Part shown: positions 21,117 through 32,899 of the stretch, piece by piece
Layout of the letters: every line of letters begins with the position of its first letter
Numbering within the stretch: the stretch's first letter is position 1
Origin: Siphonodentalium dalli
Taxonomy: Eukaryota > Mollusca > Scaphopoda > Gadilida > Siphonodentaliidae
Reading direction: 5' to 3'
Length of the DNA: 64,000 nucleotides
Assembly (NCBI GenBank): GCA_032622095.1
Contig: CP136062.1
Span: forward strand, 151,646,875 to 151,710,874
Translations under genes and position numbers: made by a program
Notes under the pieces: model-generated
What the model was told of the DNA's origin: nothing
Seen by the model: the letters and a program-made list of their open reading frames with translations, nothing else
Database searches by the model: none

Positions 21117-21555
21117 CAAGCCTGAGTTTAGTGTGCCTGTCATTTGCAGAATGAGGTCCCCAGAGGGTGAATTTAGTGACGCTATCCTGCACAGTGGGCT
21201 AGCATCACTAAATTCACCCTCTGGGGACCTCATTCTGTATGGCCTCATCTTCTCTGGAAAGTTTATTATCAAATTTCTATAGAAACTTCTTCACACAAAT
21301 TCTATTTCTCTATATCCACAAATTGGCAGATGACACATTGCATAATCGAGGTTCCCAATGAGTGTACATCACAATATTCACCATTTGGGAACTTCAATCT
21401 GAGTCTATGTCTCCCATAGCACATGAGGCCATGCAGAATGGGGTCCCCCAGAGAGTGAATTTGGTGATGATAGCCCGCTGAGCAGGATAGCATCACTAAA
21501 TTCACCCTCTGGGGACCTCCTTCTGCAAATGACAGGCACACTAAACTCAGGCTTG
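21117..21555. mobile_element. A family (hAT-like) MITE, complete copy
   Basis: CAAGCCTGAGTTTAGTGTGC ... CACTAAACTCAGGCTTG, with 8-bp duplication GTATAAAC at 21109-21116 and 21556-21563. Same internal layout as 16543-16992: a hairpin at each end and a central 'gggaac' palindrome. Confidence 0.95.
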
Positions 21556-21563
21556 GTATAAAC

Positions 21564-22061
21564 CAAGGCTCAAAATAAAATTTTTGTTACTGCCTGTCAA
21601 AATGACGGGCACCAAATGGATGATGCTGGTCATTTCAAAATGGTGCCTGTCAAATGTTCAGATGTACTGCATGAGACAGTATTTAAATTTCCAATCGCCT
21701 TATTATTTGTCAATGATGCGCACATTTTAGTGAGTGGTCAATCGCCACCCAGGAAAAAAATTACATAATTTTTTTCTTTTCAAAAGTTCAAAAACTTAAT
21801 TTACGTCGATTAATAAATACACATGCAATTCACAAACGACATAATTATATTCACTCTGAATTGATCTGTAATTAAAAAAGAATTATTTTTAACTTTTAAT
21901 GTCCGATTTGGCCAGTAATGGCTCCTTTGATGTACCCAAACAGATACAGATTGTTTAAAAATTTGCATTGGACAAAATGTCCGACAGATACAGAAGTGCA
22001 CTGGACATAAGCTATTTTTCGTCGGACAATGACCGTGACCGGCCACTTATTTTAAACCTTG
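21564..22061. mobile_element. Second hAT-like element sharing the target duplication
   Basis: CAAGGCTCAAAATAAAA on the left and TTATTTTAAACCTTG on the right, flanked by the same GTATAAAC (21556-21563, 22062-22069). It is unrelated inside to the A family and carries 'cctgtcaaaatgacgggc' and 'cggccac' words. 498 bp, non-coding. Confidence 0.88.
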
Positions 22062-22197
22062 GTATAAACAATACTTATTCAATGGCTGGGATTCCATGCA
22101 ATACATGCGCCTGACAACAATGGGTGTGGAATAAATCTTCTTATATAATATACATGAAATAGATTTATTTTATACAAATTCCAGATCCCAGTGGTTG

Positions 22198-22262
22198 CAA
22201 GCTTTGAAATAGTGTCTGACATTTGAAGAATGAGGTCCCCAGTGATGCAACCCCACACAGCA
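22198..22262 (+). mobile_element. A family fragment
   Basis: 'gcaagctttgaaatagtgtctgacatt' then 'gaatgaggtccccag', broken off after the first half-hairpin. Confidence 0.6.
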
Positions 22263-22407
22263 TATTACACCAATGCTGGTGAATTGTAAACTAAAGTTAG
22301 TGGCTCTCAGCCAATCAGAATGCCTGTTTCAGCGACATATATTTGACTTTAATTACAATCGACAATAACGGTTTAACAAGCTTGGTATAAACCTTCCATA
22401 GTTTTAA

Positions 22408-22660
22408 ACCTTTCATGACAGGAGTTGTGCTGGTGCAGCATTAAAGATCCTGTGCCACTGCATTCTCTTTTATATGTCATGCAGTCTCCCATAAGCCTCG
22501 CATATATAAGAGAATGCACTGGCTTGCCAGGTCAATGTAATTGTTAGGCCAATGTTTTCTCTTATATCCGCGAGTCTCCCATATGGGTGTGAGGCCAATG
22601 TATTTTCTTATATATGGGAGACTCGCATATATAAGAAAATGAGTTGGCACAGGGTTTTCG
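22408..22660 (+). mobile_element. T4 TTAA-type MITE
   Basis: TTAAACCTTTCATGACAGG start, then 'ctggtgcagcattaaagatcctgtgcca', two module hairpins (22457-22524, 22552-22637) and 'ggcacagggttttcg'. The right terminus is lost at the junction with the coding relic. Confidence 0.75.
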
Positions 22661-22679
22661 TATATTTCATTTCATTTGC

Positions 22680-23306
22680 TGGTTAGGAGTTGAGCGAGTA
22701 AGTCGGGTTAATGCTTCGCGACTTACTGTTGTTCCTCTTGACTGCATCACTCGTGATTTGTGTGGTCATGAGCTAATCCCCTCTGCCATGGTTGACACGT
22801 TGGACAGATTGCACGTTGATACCCTTAGCTGGACTCTACACCAGGCCGAGGGAGGCTTCGTGTATCTGTCTGTGGACTATCAGATTGCTCCAGCAGTACC
22901 CTCTGCTGGCGGAAAGATGGACACTGGAAACCACCAGTGACCTACCATCTGGTACGACGACCTAGGTGAGAAGAAGCAGATGAAGGAAAAGACCCCCCTC
23001 CAGAAGGAAAAGGGATGCCAACAGAAGGGCCAAGTGGAGACGGGAAAGCTGAGGGATGCCCAGCTACCCCACCTGGCCCTCAACAAGGATGCTGATGTCT
23101 CCCTGTCGCTGATTTTGTGGTGTTGATTGAGACACCAGCATCTTTACCACCAAATCCAGATCCAGATGCAGCAGACAACTTCAACCAGTGGACACTGCGA
23201 CCTCTGTTGTCTCCCGACTGCACCACAGAAGAGAGGCTGGAACGACCACCCCCTGCTCCCACCGAAGATGAGGAATCAGCAGAAACAGCTTCCTTGATCT
23301 TAAAAC
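22680..23306 (+). pseudogene. GC-richer coding relic of unknown origin
   Basis: The only long stretch with clearly higher GC and codon-like composition. One frame reads VNASRLTVVPLDCITRDLCG ... LHVDTLSWTLHQAEGGFVYL up to a stop at 22938. After a Lys-rich gap, another frame from 23117 gives a Pro/Asp/Glu-rich stretch (ERLERPPPAPTEDEESAE). At least one frame change separates them, and no start or splice sites are convincing. It is truncated on the right by a Helitron-like element starting at about 23307. It could be a retroelement gag-like remnant or a decayed host gene; I do not recognise the family. Confidence 0.45.
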
Positions 23307-26300
23307 GAGAGGTCGATCGTGGCAGATGTTTAACCCATACCTTGGCAATAGTGATTAGCTATTTTCAGCTTGGAATCTAAATTCCATAACATTCAATGTT
23401 ATATCTTCAAAGATAAGAACAATTTTCTTTTTAAATAGGCCCATAACTCTGTTAAAAAAATTGGATTATAACCCATATTTGAATCCTATCTGTATTTTGG
23501 GCTGAGAAACTCACATACCAAACTTGATTTCAGATATATATATTTTTTTGAGTTATTGCAGCATGCGTGAATTCTAAGTCAAAGAAGGGCAATAACTCCA
23601 TATTTTGGGCTGAGAAACAGATATACAAAATTTGGTTCTGATCGAATAAAAAATGTTTGAGTTATCACACCTTGCGTAAAGTGTCTACCGGACAGACGAC
23701 GGGTGGTCAATCCGGACATCAACAATATGTGTACCATACTATGGTATGGGTACACATAAAAATTAAAATAAATTAATCAATCAATAGGGGCAAAGAGTGT
23801 GTCAAAATAAACCAATATAAAATGAGACATATCAGATGAAAGTATCAGGAATGTTGAGAAGTGTTAATTTTTAACTACAGAAATTCATGCAAGTGAATGA
23901 GGAGAAACCTGGAGATATAATAGAAGAATGTTTAATTGAAAATATAATGAGAACATCCCTACAAATGAACAATAGACTATTCCAATTAAAACTTTTAGAA
24001 CTGAATGGGAGAGTCCACTGAATCACTAATGCGTTACAGCTTCACTGCTATGTGGTATATATGTGGCTAAAAATAACTCTAATTCAATAAGACAACATTA
24101 TTGCTGGTCTCTCTGTTGCAGTTAAGCTTGTATTACTGGTAATTAATAGTAAGCAACTTGGGTTATTATCAAACCTCAAATCTGTTCAATTCTTAGTTGA
24201 AAAAGGGCCATAACTCTGGTATAACAAATTGGATCTAACCCATATTCAAACTCGATCTGTATTTTGAGTTGAGAAACTTACATACCAAATTTGGTTCGTA
24301 TCAGATGAACGAGAGGCCGATCACGATCGGCAGATGTTTAACCCATACCTTAGCGATAGCGATCAGCTATTTTTATAAATCCTTACATCAACCTTTTCAT
24401 GAGTGCTAAAGTTTCAACAATTCACACTTAATATAGTGATCATGTGAAAAATATTTAGTTATCACATTGTGTCAACAGGATTGGTGGAGGATGTTAATAT
24501 TTTTAAGCAAATAAACCAAATGACCTTCACTATGCAGGTTAGGGGTGTGTTCTCGTCAACTATGCCAAGAACTACATGTATAAAGATAATCAATTGAAAT
24601 ATTTGAGTTATAGAATGGGGTTAATCTTACCCAAACTAATGAACTGATAAACACAAAATAGTCTATACAAAGTATGTCATTGGATTTAAAAACCCATACA
24701 ATAAGTCAATCTCAAGAATACCAGCACCATTAATATTACCCTGGAGCCCAAATGCAATTGAGGGAATTTCAAAATAAGACATTTCCTCTAATGATGAATA
24801 TTCAATTGGTGATTTATTGAAACCCTTACGGAACCTGGATCAAAGTGAAAGGGATAATATTATATCTGTCTATTGCATAATATGTGTCTATGGAATGGTT
24901 TAATTTTAATCCCAAATCCATGCAAATCAAAAGTGGATCACCATCAACCTGGACATAATATAGGAGAATGATCAAATGAAAAGCATCAAAACCATATGTG
25001 TGGAGAGGGTTAATCATTTTCAATGACATCATATCATGGAACTAAGGAATGTGTGGATTAATTTTTGTCTAAGATGTCTAAACAACATGTTTCAGCAAAG
25101 GGGTTAACTTAATATTTCACAGAACTCCACCAGATAGTCATCAATCAATTTGACATTATGATAAACAAATCCTACCAGCCAGTGGTACCACTATCAAGCT
25201 TTATAGCATGTCATATTTAATGCCATAGTGATAATTAACTCATTTCAATAACACACATGGTCTGTGAGATATGTTTTCTTAAAATTCCCAGCAGTAATTA
25301 CTTGAATTATAAAGGGTCATAACTCTGTTAAAATATATCGTATCAAACCCATATTCGAACTCGATCTGTATTTAGGGGTGATAAATTCATATACCAAATT
25401 TGGTGTTGATCAGATGAAAAATGTTTTGAGTCATAGCGGCTTGGGTGAATTCTAAGTAAACATAAGAGTGAAAAGGGTTAATTAAACAATATCAAAAACC
25501 ATACAGACGAAGAACGTGCTAAGAAAAACCTAGGTAAGAAATATGAGGCAGATCAGAAGAAATATGTTCAACTTATTGCATTGGATAGCATGTGTGTAAA
25601 GGGTTAATTATTTTCTAAACCGATCAACCAATCAATACCAAAAACTATACAGATGAGGGGCGTGTCATCATAAACCTACATATCAAATATGAACACAGAG
25701 AAAAAATACTTCGGTTATAGCATCAGATTTTTTGTTTTCAATTTTATTTTCGAAAAATGGGTCATAACTCCTTTAAAATAAATCAGATCACACCCATATT
25801 TGAACTCGATCTGTATTCTGAAACTCGCATACCAAATTTGGTTCCGATCAGATAAAAATTGTTTGATTTATGACAGCATGCGTGAATTCGATGTTGAAAA
25901 AGGGCCATAAATCCGTAAAAAAAAACCTTGGATCAAACCCATATTTGAACTCGATCTGTATTTTGGTCTGAGAAACTCATATACAAAATTTGGTTCCGAT
26001 CGGATAGAAAATATTTGAGTTATCGCACCATGCGTCAAGTGTCTACAGACAGACAGACCTACGGACGCACGACGAGTGGTCAATCCGGACGTCGACATTA
26101 TGTTTACCATACTATGGTATGGGTAAACATAAAAATGGTTGATTTATCGAAGCATGCGTGAATTCTATGTCAAAGGGCCATAACTCCATTAAAAAAATTC
26201 AAATCAAACCCATATCAAACTCGATCTGTATGTTGGGCTGAGAAACTGATATACCAAATTTGGTTCCAATCAGATGTAAAATGTTTGAGTTATGGCAGAA

Positions 26301-26545
26301 TGAGTGAATTCTAAGTCGAAAAAGGGCCATAACTGTTAAAAATTGGATCAAACCCATATTTGAACTCGATCTGTAATTTGGCCTGAGAAACCCATATACA
26401 AAATTGAGGTTTGATATCCGATCGGATAGAAAATGTTTGAGTTATCGCATTATGTGTAAAGTGTCTATGGACAGACAGACGGACGAACGACGAGTGGTCA
26501 ATCCAGATGTCGACACTATGTGTAACATACTATGGTATGGGTACA
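23307..26545 (+). mobile_element. Cluster of Helitron-like 'pearl' elements
   Basis: Two start sequences (acgagaggycgatc, then cggcagatgtttaacccata) at about 23307 and 24309. Three tail hairpins CCATACTATGGTATGGG followed by a short A-run lie at about 23735-23761, 26105-26135 and 26525-26548. Between them are core repeats of about 150 bp (gggccataactc, actcgatctgtat, accaaatttggttcc). The 24.3-26.1 kb part parallels 40040-42667 block by block. The tails carry 'gacagacagacggacg'. No Rep/helicase coding. This word order is that described for bivalve pearl/BIV160-type elements. Confidence 0.75.
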
Positions 26546-26716
26546 CATAAAAAGCTGGACGATATGCAGAAGAAATACAACCAAGGGCAGAAAGAGCAAG
26601 ACCAATGGAAATCTTCAGGAGAAAAACAACCGAAAAAGAGAAAAAAGAAGAAATTATTTCATAAAATGATTCTTTTTTTATATTCTGAAAATGAAGGCAA
26701 AAATATGAGGGGTTAA
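26546..26716 (+). other. Lysine-rich open frame, doubtful
   Basis: Directly behind the Helitron-like tail, a frame reads KKLDDMQKKYNQGQKEQDQW, then SSGEKQPKKRKKKK, to a stop at 26714. The composition resembles a charged exon cut by the insertion, but no acceptor or donor frames it and A-rich DNA alone could produce it. Confidence 0.25.
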
Positions 26717-26757
26717 GGAAAGGTCCTATCTGCCCTTTCGAAATCCCTAGGTTAGCA

Positions 26758-26774
26758 CCCCCCCCCCCCCCCCC
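26758..26774 (+). repeat. Poly-C tract, 17 bases
   Basis: Run of 17 C just before a T4 right-end fragment ('actccagtcatgaaaggg' + TTAA, 26793-26814). Confidence 0.95.
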
Positions 26775-27014
26775 ATCACAAAATTTCAGGAAACTCCAGT
26801 CATGAAAGGGTTAAGGGAAGGCAGACCATATTGTTCAGACTACGATGAAGCCCCCAGGGAACATTTGTGCCATAGAGGCTTATAATTGGGGTATTGAATG
26901 ATAAACAATATTGGAACAAGCATTTATAATACCATTGTGAAAATGAAACAGTATAATGCATTTCTTAGAAAGTTTATTCATATTTTATGTGAATGGAACA
27001 TGAACATTTTAATA

Positions 27015-27372
27015 CAATTGACATCACTAAATTCACCTTACGGGGACCTCATTCTGCTTTGGCCTCATCTTCTCCGGAAAATATCTTTATTATCAAATTA
27101 ACACATTTATTTATTTCTTCAGAAAGTTTAGTTTTCTTTTGTTATATAGTTTCTCTGTATCCCCAAATTATGCATAATCAAGGTGTCCAATGGGTGCACA
27201 TAACCATTTTCACCATCCGGGAACTTAAATTTGTCTACGTCTCCCATAGAAGATGAGGCCATGAGGTCCCAAAGAGGATGAATTTGGTGACACTAGCCTG
27301 CTGTGCCACTAAAATTTACCCTCTGGGGACCTCATTCTGCAAATGTCCAGCACCATATATTGAGGCCTGCCA
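27015..27372 (-). mobile_element. A family MITE, left end lost
   Basis: Family half-hairpin 'cactaaattcaccttacggggacctcattctg', internal 'gtgtccaatgggtg', right half-hairpin and decayed end 'tgaggcctgcc'. Confidence 0.7.
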
Positions 27373-27394
27373 AATGTTTCTGTGAATTAGGTAA

Positions 27395-27614
27395 TACAGT
27401 AATTCTCTAATTAATCGACCTCTTAACCAAAGCAGAATTATGGGTAACTTTTCAGGATTTAGTCGGAAATATGGCTTGTTGCCATTCATCGGAAAGCTCT
27501 CGGCGAGAGCTTTCTGATGAATGGCAACAAGCCATATTTCCGACTAAATCCTGAAAAGTTAATACCCATAATTCTGCTTTGGTTAAGAGGTCGATTACTT
27601 AGGGCATTACTGTA
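27395..27614. repeat. 220-bp foldback, F family
   Basis: TACAGTAATTCTCTAATTAA ... ATTACTGTA with arms of about 95 bp and the loop 'agctctcggcgagagct'. AGGTAAT flanks both sides (7 of 7 bases), a possible target duplication. Confidence 0.9.
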
Positions 27615-27654
27615 GGTAATATTTAATAGGGAGAAAACCTGGCTACTTCCCATT

Positions 27655-28070
27655 GTGAATATGACCCATATGTAAAATATATTTGATTCGAGTCAAGGAA
27701 CCCACCAATCAAATCTCAGAGTGATCAGATATCAATTTTTGAAATTTGTTAATTCCCGAAATATGTAATTTTTGGCGGCCTGGCAAATATTCGTCAAGCC
27801 AATGGTCTCGGACCAAATTGTGGATGAAGATGAATAACTCTTAAAATCAAGTGACTTTGGGTGTTAGATATTTGACAATCCGGCCAGATTTTGTTGAACA
27901 AAATGTTGATAAATAACAGGTTTTGGGCAATTTTATTTTTAGTGACTATTGTTAGCCTTATATTTGGGCAATTAATCGATTCTGATAACTGAAGTGGCAT
28001 TTAAAAAAAATGTTGTTGGAATCTGATGATATGGGGACCATCGATTCGGATTGACTACCTTTCATATAAC
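27655..28070. mobile_element. T7 element, decayed ends
   Basis: Arms 'atatttgattcgagtcaagg' and 'tgttgttggaatctgatgat', right end 'gattgactacct'. A 'gacatttgtt...gacaaatg'-type palindrome lies at the centre. Confidence 0.7.
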
Positions 28071-28190
28071 AAATTCAGAATTATAATTTTGAAATCAAAT
28101 TAAAATTATAAAATTGAAATTAAAATATTAGTTTGAATTAAAAGTTTTGAGATTTAAGTTTCGAATTTGTATTGCCATTTTTTCTCGCAG

Positions 28191-28235
28191 ATAAGGTGTA
28201 CAACAATGACCATTGTAATACTGGAGAATATAGAA
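28191..28235 (+). CDS. Isolated exon-like segment, doubtful
   Basis: A good acceptor (ttgccattttttctcgcag) and donor AGAA/gtaaat bound 45 bases open in two phases (one reads KVYNNDHCNTGEYR). No neighbouring exon joins it. Confidence 0.2.
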
Positions 28236-28372
28236 GTAAATAATACAGATTCATGGTTAACATTTGACAATAAAATAGAACAAAGAGAATAAAAACATAA
28301 AACAAAATTTCTGTTCAATTCAAGTTCAAGTTACATTCGACTAAGACCAGCTTGTGATATCTGTTGGCTTAA

Positions 28373-28753
28373 AGGTACTCAATCCGATTAGACGCTCCTA
28401 AATTACTATTTCTTTGGCTTTGGGGTTAAAAAATATTTGATTCGAGTCGAGGAACCACCCATCAAATCTCAGAGTGATCAGATATCGATTTTTGAAGTTT
28501 GTTAATTTTTGGAGATGTGGGCCACTGCCTCATGCTCAAACAGACAAATTGCGGGTGTAAGATGGATAACTCGAAAATCAAGTGGTTACTATTAACAAGT
28601 TAGTAGCCCACATTTCCAAAATTAACAAACTTCAAAAATTGTATCTGATCACTCTGAGCTTTGACGAGTGGGTTCCTCGACTCGATTCAAATATTTTTTC
28701 CCCCAAAGCCAAAGAAATGGTAATTTAGGAGCGTCCAATCGGATTGAGTACCT
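28373..28753. mobile_element. T7 TTAA-bounded long hairpin, best copy
   Basis: AGGTACTCAATCCGATTAG ... CAATCGGATTGAGTACCT, with TTAA at 28369-28372 and 28754-28757. The arms are about 170 bp. Outside it, 'ttcgactaagaccagctt' on the left is answered by 'taagctggtttctgtcgaag' on the right, so it was inserted inside a pre-existing inverted repeat. Confidence 0.9.
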
Positions 28754-28917
28754 TTAAATGCAGCACTAAGCTGGTTTCTGTCGAAGTAAACTTAGACATG
28801 CTGACACCACTCATGGTTGACATCGTTATATTGTTGCCATATACCATTTTTAATACTGGACAAAGGAACAAACAAGATGGAGAGGAAAACAAGAGACAAA
28901 TGTTTATTCAAATTTAA

Positions 28918-29128
28918 CCCTTTCATGATGGGAGCTGCACTGGTGCAGCATTAAAGATCCTTTTCCAGTGCATTAATTCTTTTATAAATGCGTGTCTTCC
29001 ACAGGAAGAAAGCACTCAGACTTACAAGTTTTAGGTATATATTGTTAGGCCAATGCATTCTCTTATATATGTGAGGCGCTCGCATATATAAGAGAATGCA
29101 TTGGCACAGGGTTTTTGCTCTGAGAGGG
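28918..29128 (+). mobile_element. T4 TTAA-bounded MITE
   Basis: CCCTTTCATGATGGGAGC ... GAGGG, with TTAA at 28914-28917 and 29129-29132. It contains 'gcactggtgcagcattaaagatcc' and the module hairpin at 29053-29101. Confidence 0.85.
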
Positions 29129-29369
29129 TTAAAATAATACATATTTATATGGCTTTAGTAACCAACAAACACCTAACATGTAAACAGTTGCCGGGTTCAG
29201 CCAAACATACTTATAACGTGTACTTGTAAAATGTGTTTCCATTGCCAACTCATGTGACCATTTCACCTGTGGTGATTCCGTTTAGTTTGGTGTCCAACTT
29301 GTAGCAGAGGAATAATCCAATGTATTAACCAAATGAGTGACCAATAAGATATGCAAGCAGTGGGAGATG

Positions 29370-29822
29370 CTTGCCTGCAAATAATGTGTCTGTCATTTGC
29401 AGAATGAGGTCCTCTGAGGGTGAATTTAGTGACACCATCCTGCACAGTGGGCTAGCATCACCAAATTCACACTCTGGGAACCTCATTCTACTTATATATT
29501 AGGCCTCATCTGCTATGGGAGACATAGTATCAGATTGATGTTCCCCAGTTGAAGTTGTTGATATTCACCCATTAGTCGTGGCAATTATGCATTTTATCTT
29601 CCGCAAATTAGGGGATATAGAAACTTTCCAGAAGTTAAAAAGTCACTAACTAACAATGTTAACATAAGTCTCAAGATACTTCCCAGATGATGGGGCCTAA
29701 GCAGAATGTGGTTCCCAGAGGTTGAATTTGGTGGTGCTAGCCCACTGTGCCAGATAGCATCACTAAATTCATCATCTGAGGACCTCATTCTGCAAATGAC
29801 AGACACACTATTTGCAGACTTG
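29370..29822. mobile_element. A family (hAT-like) MITE
   Basis: CTTGCCTGCAAATAATGTGTC ... GACACACTATTTGCAGACTTG. Full layout with two end hairpins. The flanks no longer match. Confidence 0.8.
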
Positions 29823-29983
29823 TCTGGTAGGTAACGACGCCTGGTTTTGTGTCATTCAAGATTCTTCAACTATGGCCAAACAAAAAAATGGTTTTGGTTC
29901 TCGGGCAAATTTTTTTTCTTCAAATCAATGAGGGAGGGTTTTATTATTATTATTTTGTCCTGCACGTAGTAAGCATGGATTAA

Positions 29984-30374
29984 CCCTTTACCCAACAGAA
30001 GGGCCCTGTGCCAATGCATTATCTTATATATGCGAGTCGACCATAGGTCGCCTCGCATATATAAGAGAATGCATTGGCTTAACAAATTAAAAATTATAAA
30101 ATTGTTAAAGAATGTAAGAAAAAATGGTAAAAAGTGTTAAAAATTTTTTTTTTTAGGCCAATGCATTCTCTTATATATGCGAGGCGACCTATGGTCGACT
30201 CGCATATATAAGAGAATGCATTGGCACAGGGCATAACTGTAACTATCACAATGTGGTCAAGGAGCCGGTTCCAATGATATCCATATTTGTATGGTTCTAT
30301 TGAGACAGACCGAAGATATTTTAGGCTGTTGAAGCTTTATTTGGCCGGTTTTGGCCGGTTTGTTGGGTAAAGGA
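29984..30374 (+). mobile_element. T3 TTAA-bounded MITE
   Basis: CCCTTTACCCAACAGAAGG ... TTTGTTGGGTAAAGGA, with TTAA at 29980-29983 and 30375-30378. It carries two module hairpins (about 30013-30072 and 30158-30226) in opposite loop orientation. Its right TTAA is also the left TTAA of the T7 copy that follows. Confidence 0.93.
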
Positions 30375-30378
30375 TTAA

Positions 30379-30858
30379 AGGTACTCAATCCGATAAAACT
30401 CATCTCAGTTACTATTTCAATGGCTTCGGGGGTCAAAAATATTTGATTCGAGTCGAGGAAGTCACCCATCAAAGCTCAGATTTGTTAGATATCGATTTTA
30501 GAAATCTATTATTTTTCATTATCGGGAATTCTTTCTGGCCCAGTACGTAGTCAAAATTGCGTGATTATTACCACTTGATTTTAGAGTTATCCATCCTTGT
30601 CTGTTTGAATAGAGTTTTGGTGTAATCATCTCGAGCAGGTTTCAAGATTGACGGCAATTATTAGTACTCATCTCGAGAAATTAACAAATTTCAAAAATCA
30701 ATATCTAATAACTCTGAGCTTTGTTTGATGGGTTCCTCGACTCGAATCAAATATTTTTTACCCCCAAAGCCAAAGAAATAGTAATATAGGACCCTCTGAT
30801 CGGATTGTTGTTGTTGGAATCTGTTGAGATGGGGACCCTCTTTACGGATTGAGTACCT
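30379..30858. mobile_element. T7 TTAA-bounded MITE
   Basis: AGGTACTCAATCCGATAAAAC ... GGATTGAGTACCT, with TTAA at 30375-30378 and 30859-30862. About 95% alike to 4296-4769 in reverse orientation by eye. Confidence 0.9.
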
Positions 30859-31140
30859 TTAACTGGTTCAGTGCTGAAAGCACATATTTGGACCCTATGT
30901 AAGAGTGCTGGAAGCCCAGATATGGGCTTTGGCAATGACACTGTCTTGTTTAGTCAACTCTTGTTTAGTTTAATCATTTAAATAGTGTTTGTCAGGTAAT
31001 ATTTCAGAAATATTGTTACATATATAATTAAATTGGGACATTGTGAAGTTTGAATGGATGCCGACCAATAAAATTGTCAGAAAAGGCACTTATATCGCGA
31101 AAAATTTGAGAAAATTTACAAATGTTTTGCCCTAAAGGGC

Positions 31141-31495
31141 GGCAGACAACCAAGCTCATAACCATAACATAATGAGACATCCAGGCTCATATCGATAACC
31201 TACTTTGACAAACAGACAACCAGGCTCATAACCATGGCCTAATGAGACATCCAGGACCATAACCATTGCCTAATGAGACATCCAGAATCATAATAATTGC
31301 CTAATGAGACATCCAGACCCATAACCATAGTCTAAGGAGACATCAAGGCTCATAACCATAGCCTAATGGCTAATGAGACATCCAGGCCCATAGGCATAGC
31401 CATAGCCTAATGAGACATCCAGACTCATAACCATAGCCTATTGAGACATCCAAGCCCATAACCATAGCCTAGTGAGACATCCAGGCTCATAACAT
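31141..31495 (+). repeat. Tandem array, unit about 31 bp
   Basis: About 11 degenerate units of 'cctaatgagacatccaggct' + 'cataaccatag', with indels in some (for example 'ccataggcatagccatag'). Confidence 0.92.
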
Positions 31496-32644
31496 AATCA
31501 CAAATGTATATATATGGGGGTCAAATTTGAGAAAAGATTGCAAATTATCAACTCCGAGCATAAAATTCAATAATTTTCTGTTTGTTGAAATATATATACG
31601 CATTTTATTACGTGTATGTAGGATATTTAGCAGCGAACCAGTTAAGAAACCTTCCTCTGTGAAATGTAGAGGGAACTGTTATGCATATAAACTCATTTAA
31701 TCTTATATAAAAATTACATTGTACTACCAGTGTATGACTGGGATTACCTAACATTATATAATGCCCCTGACATTAACTATTGTTATTGTTGACTAAAACT
31801 GATACCTCTCCATTCTAATATGTGATCCTGAATTTCATCCTGTGCCTTTCAATTGTATGGAGTTAAAATTAGTGTAATTTAGTTCACAATGACTAATTGT
31901 AAGAAGAGCATGAGGATCATATAATCATTTTCTTAATTGTAGTCATCTACTTCATGTTGTAAGCCCGCAAGTCACTTTTCACCCATTACACAGATATGTT
32001 AGAGCTCAATGTGCACTAATATCCAACATATATCTACTATGGACATGTTTGTAAAATGAAAAAAAAAAATTTCAGATGTTTGTTTTTTTTGGGTCATAAC
32101 ATCAGGCATCACAATAAAAAGGTATAATGCGGCCCTTTTTATTCAATGCGGTGGGACCTGAGAACCAAAAACTTTTTTTTTTGGGGCCTATAACATGCAG
32201 GATAACCTTCCTCCAAAACAGCTGATGAAGAAGTTAAACAATAACTGGTGAATCTTGTTTTTCTCTCTATGACTCACTCTTCAAAAGGAATGGAACAAAT
32301 ATAATTCTCACTCAAATAATTAATAATTATGAAGTAACTTGCACTGCAGAATAATACTTTTCAGAATTTTTAAATTAGAAAATACCGGTTAATATTTTCT
32401 CACTTTTTTTTTGCGGAATGATAAATGATAAATCATCACTTCGCAACTTACATCAAGTACCAAAAACACCAATTCCCTAATCTGAGTAACTAAACCCCAA
32501 ACTATGGTGAAGTTGACTCTTTACACTTGGTATACTTATTCTGTTCAGAGCCTATAAGTAGTGTTCAGACGAGTATCTTGTGTTGAAATTGGATTACAAT
32601 CCATAACACTACTTGGTAAGCTGTTCAGGCAGCTGCGATGCATA
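31496..32644. other. No gene recognised
   Basis: Only homopolymer runs (A9 near 32063, T8 near 32080 and 32175) and a short 'gataaatgataaatcatcac' word. Nothing else supported. Confidence 0.5.
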
Positions 32645-32887
32645 TACAGTAATCGACTCCTTAACCACAGCAGAATTATGGGTAACTTTTCAGGATTTAG
32701 TCGGAAATATGGCTTGTTGCCATTCATCGGAAAGCTCTGTCGGAAATATGGCTTGTTGCATTCATCGGAAAGCTCTCAATGAGAGCTTTCCGATGAATGG
32801 CAACAAGCCATATTTCCGACTAAATCCTGAAAAGTTACCCATAATTCTGCTGTGGTTAAGGAGTCGATTACTTAGGGCATTACTGTA
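32645..32887. repeat. F-family foldback with a duplicated arm segment
   Basis: Arms 'aaccacagcagaattatggg' and its complement. The left arm repeats 'cggaaatatggcttgttg' plus 'cattcatcggaaagctct' twice and lacks the 'ccctaagtaa' part of its end. Confidence 0.85.
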
Positions 32888-32899
32888 TTACGTTGTATC

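Noticed and set aside
29984..30374. CRISPR-like reading of the regularly repeated hairpin module
   Set aside because: The hairpins are dispersed inside TTAA-bounded MITEs, not arrayed with unique spacers, and the DNA is eukaryotic.
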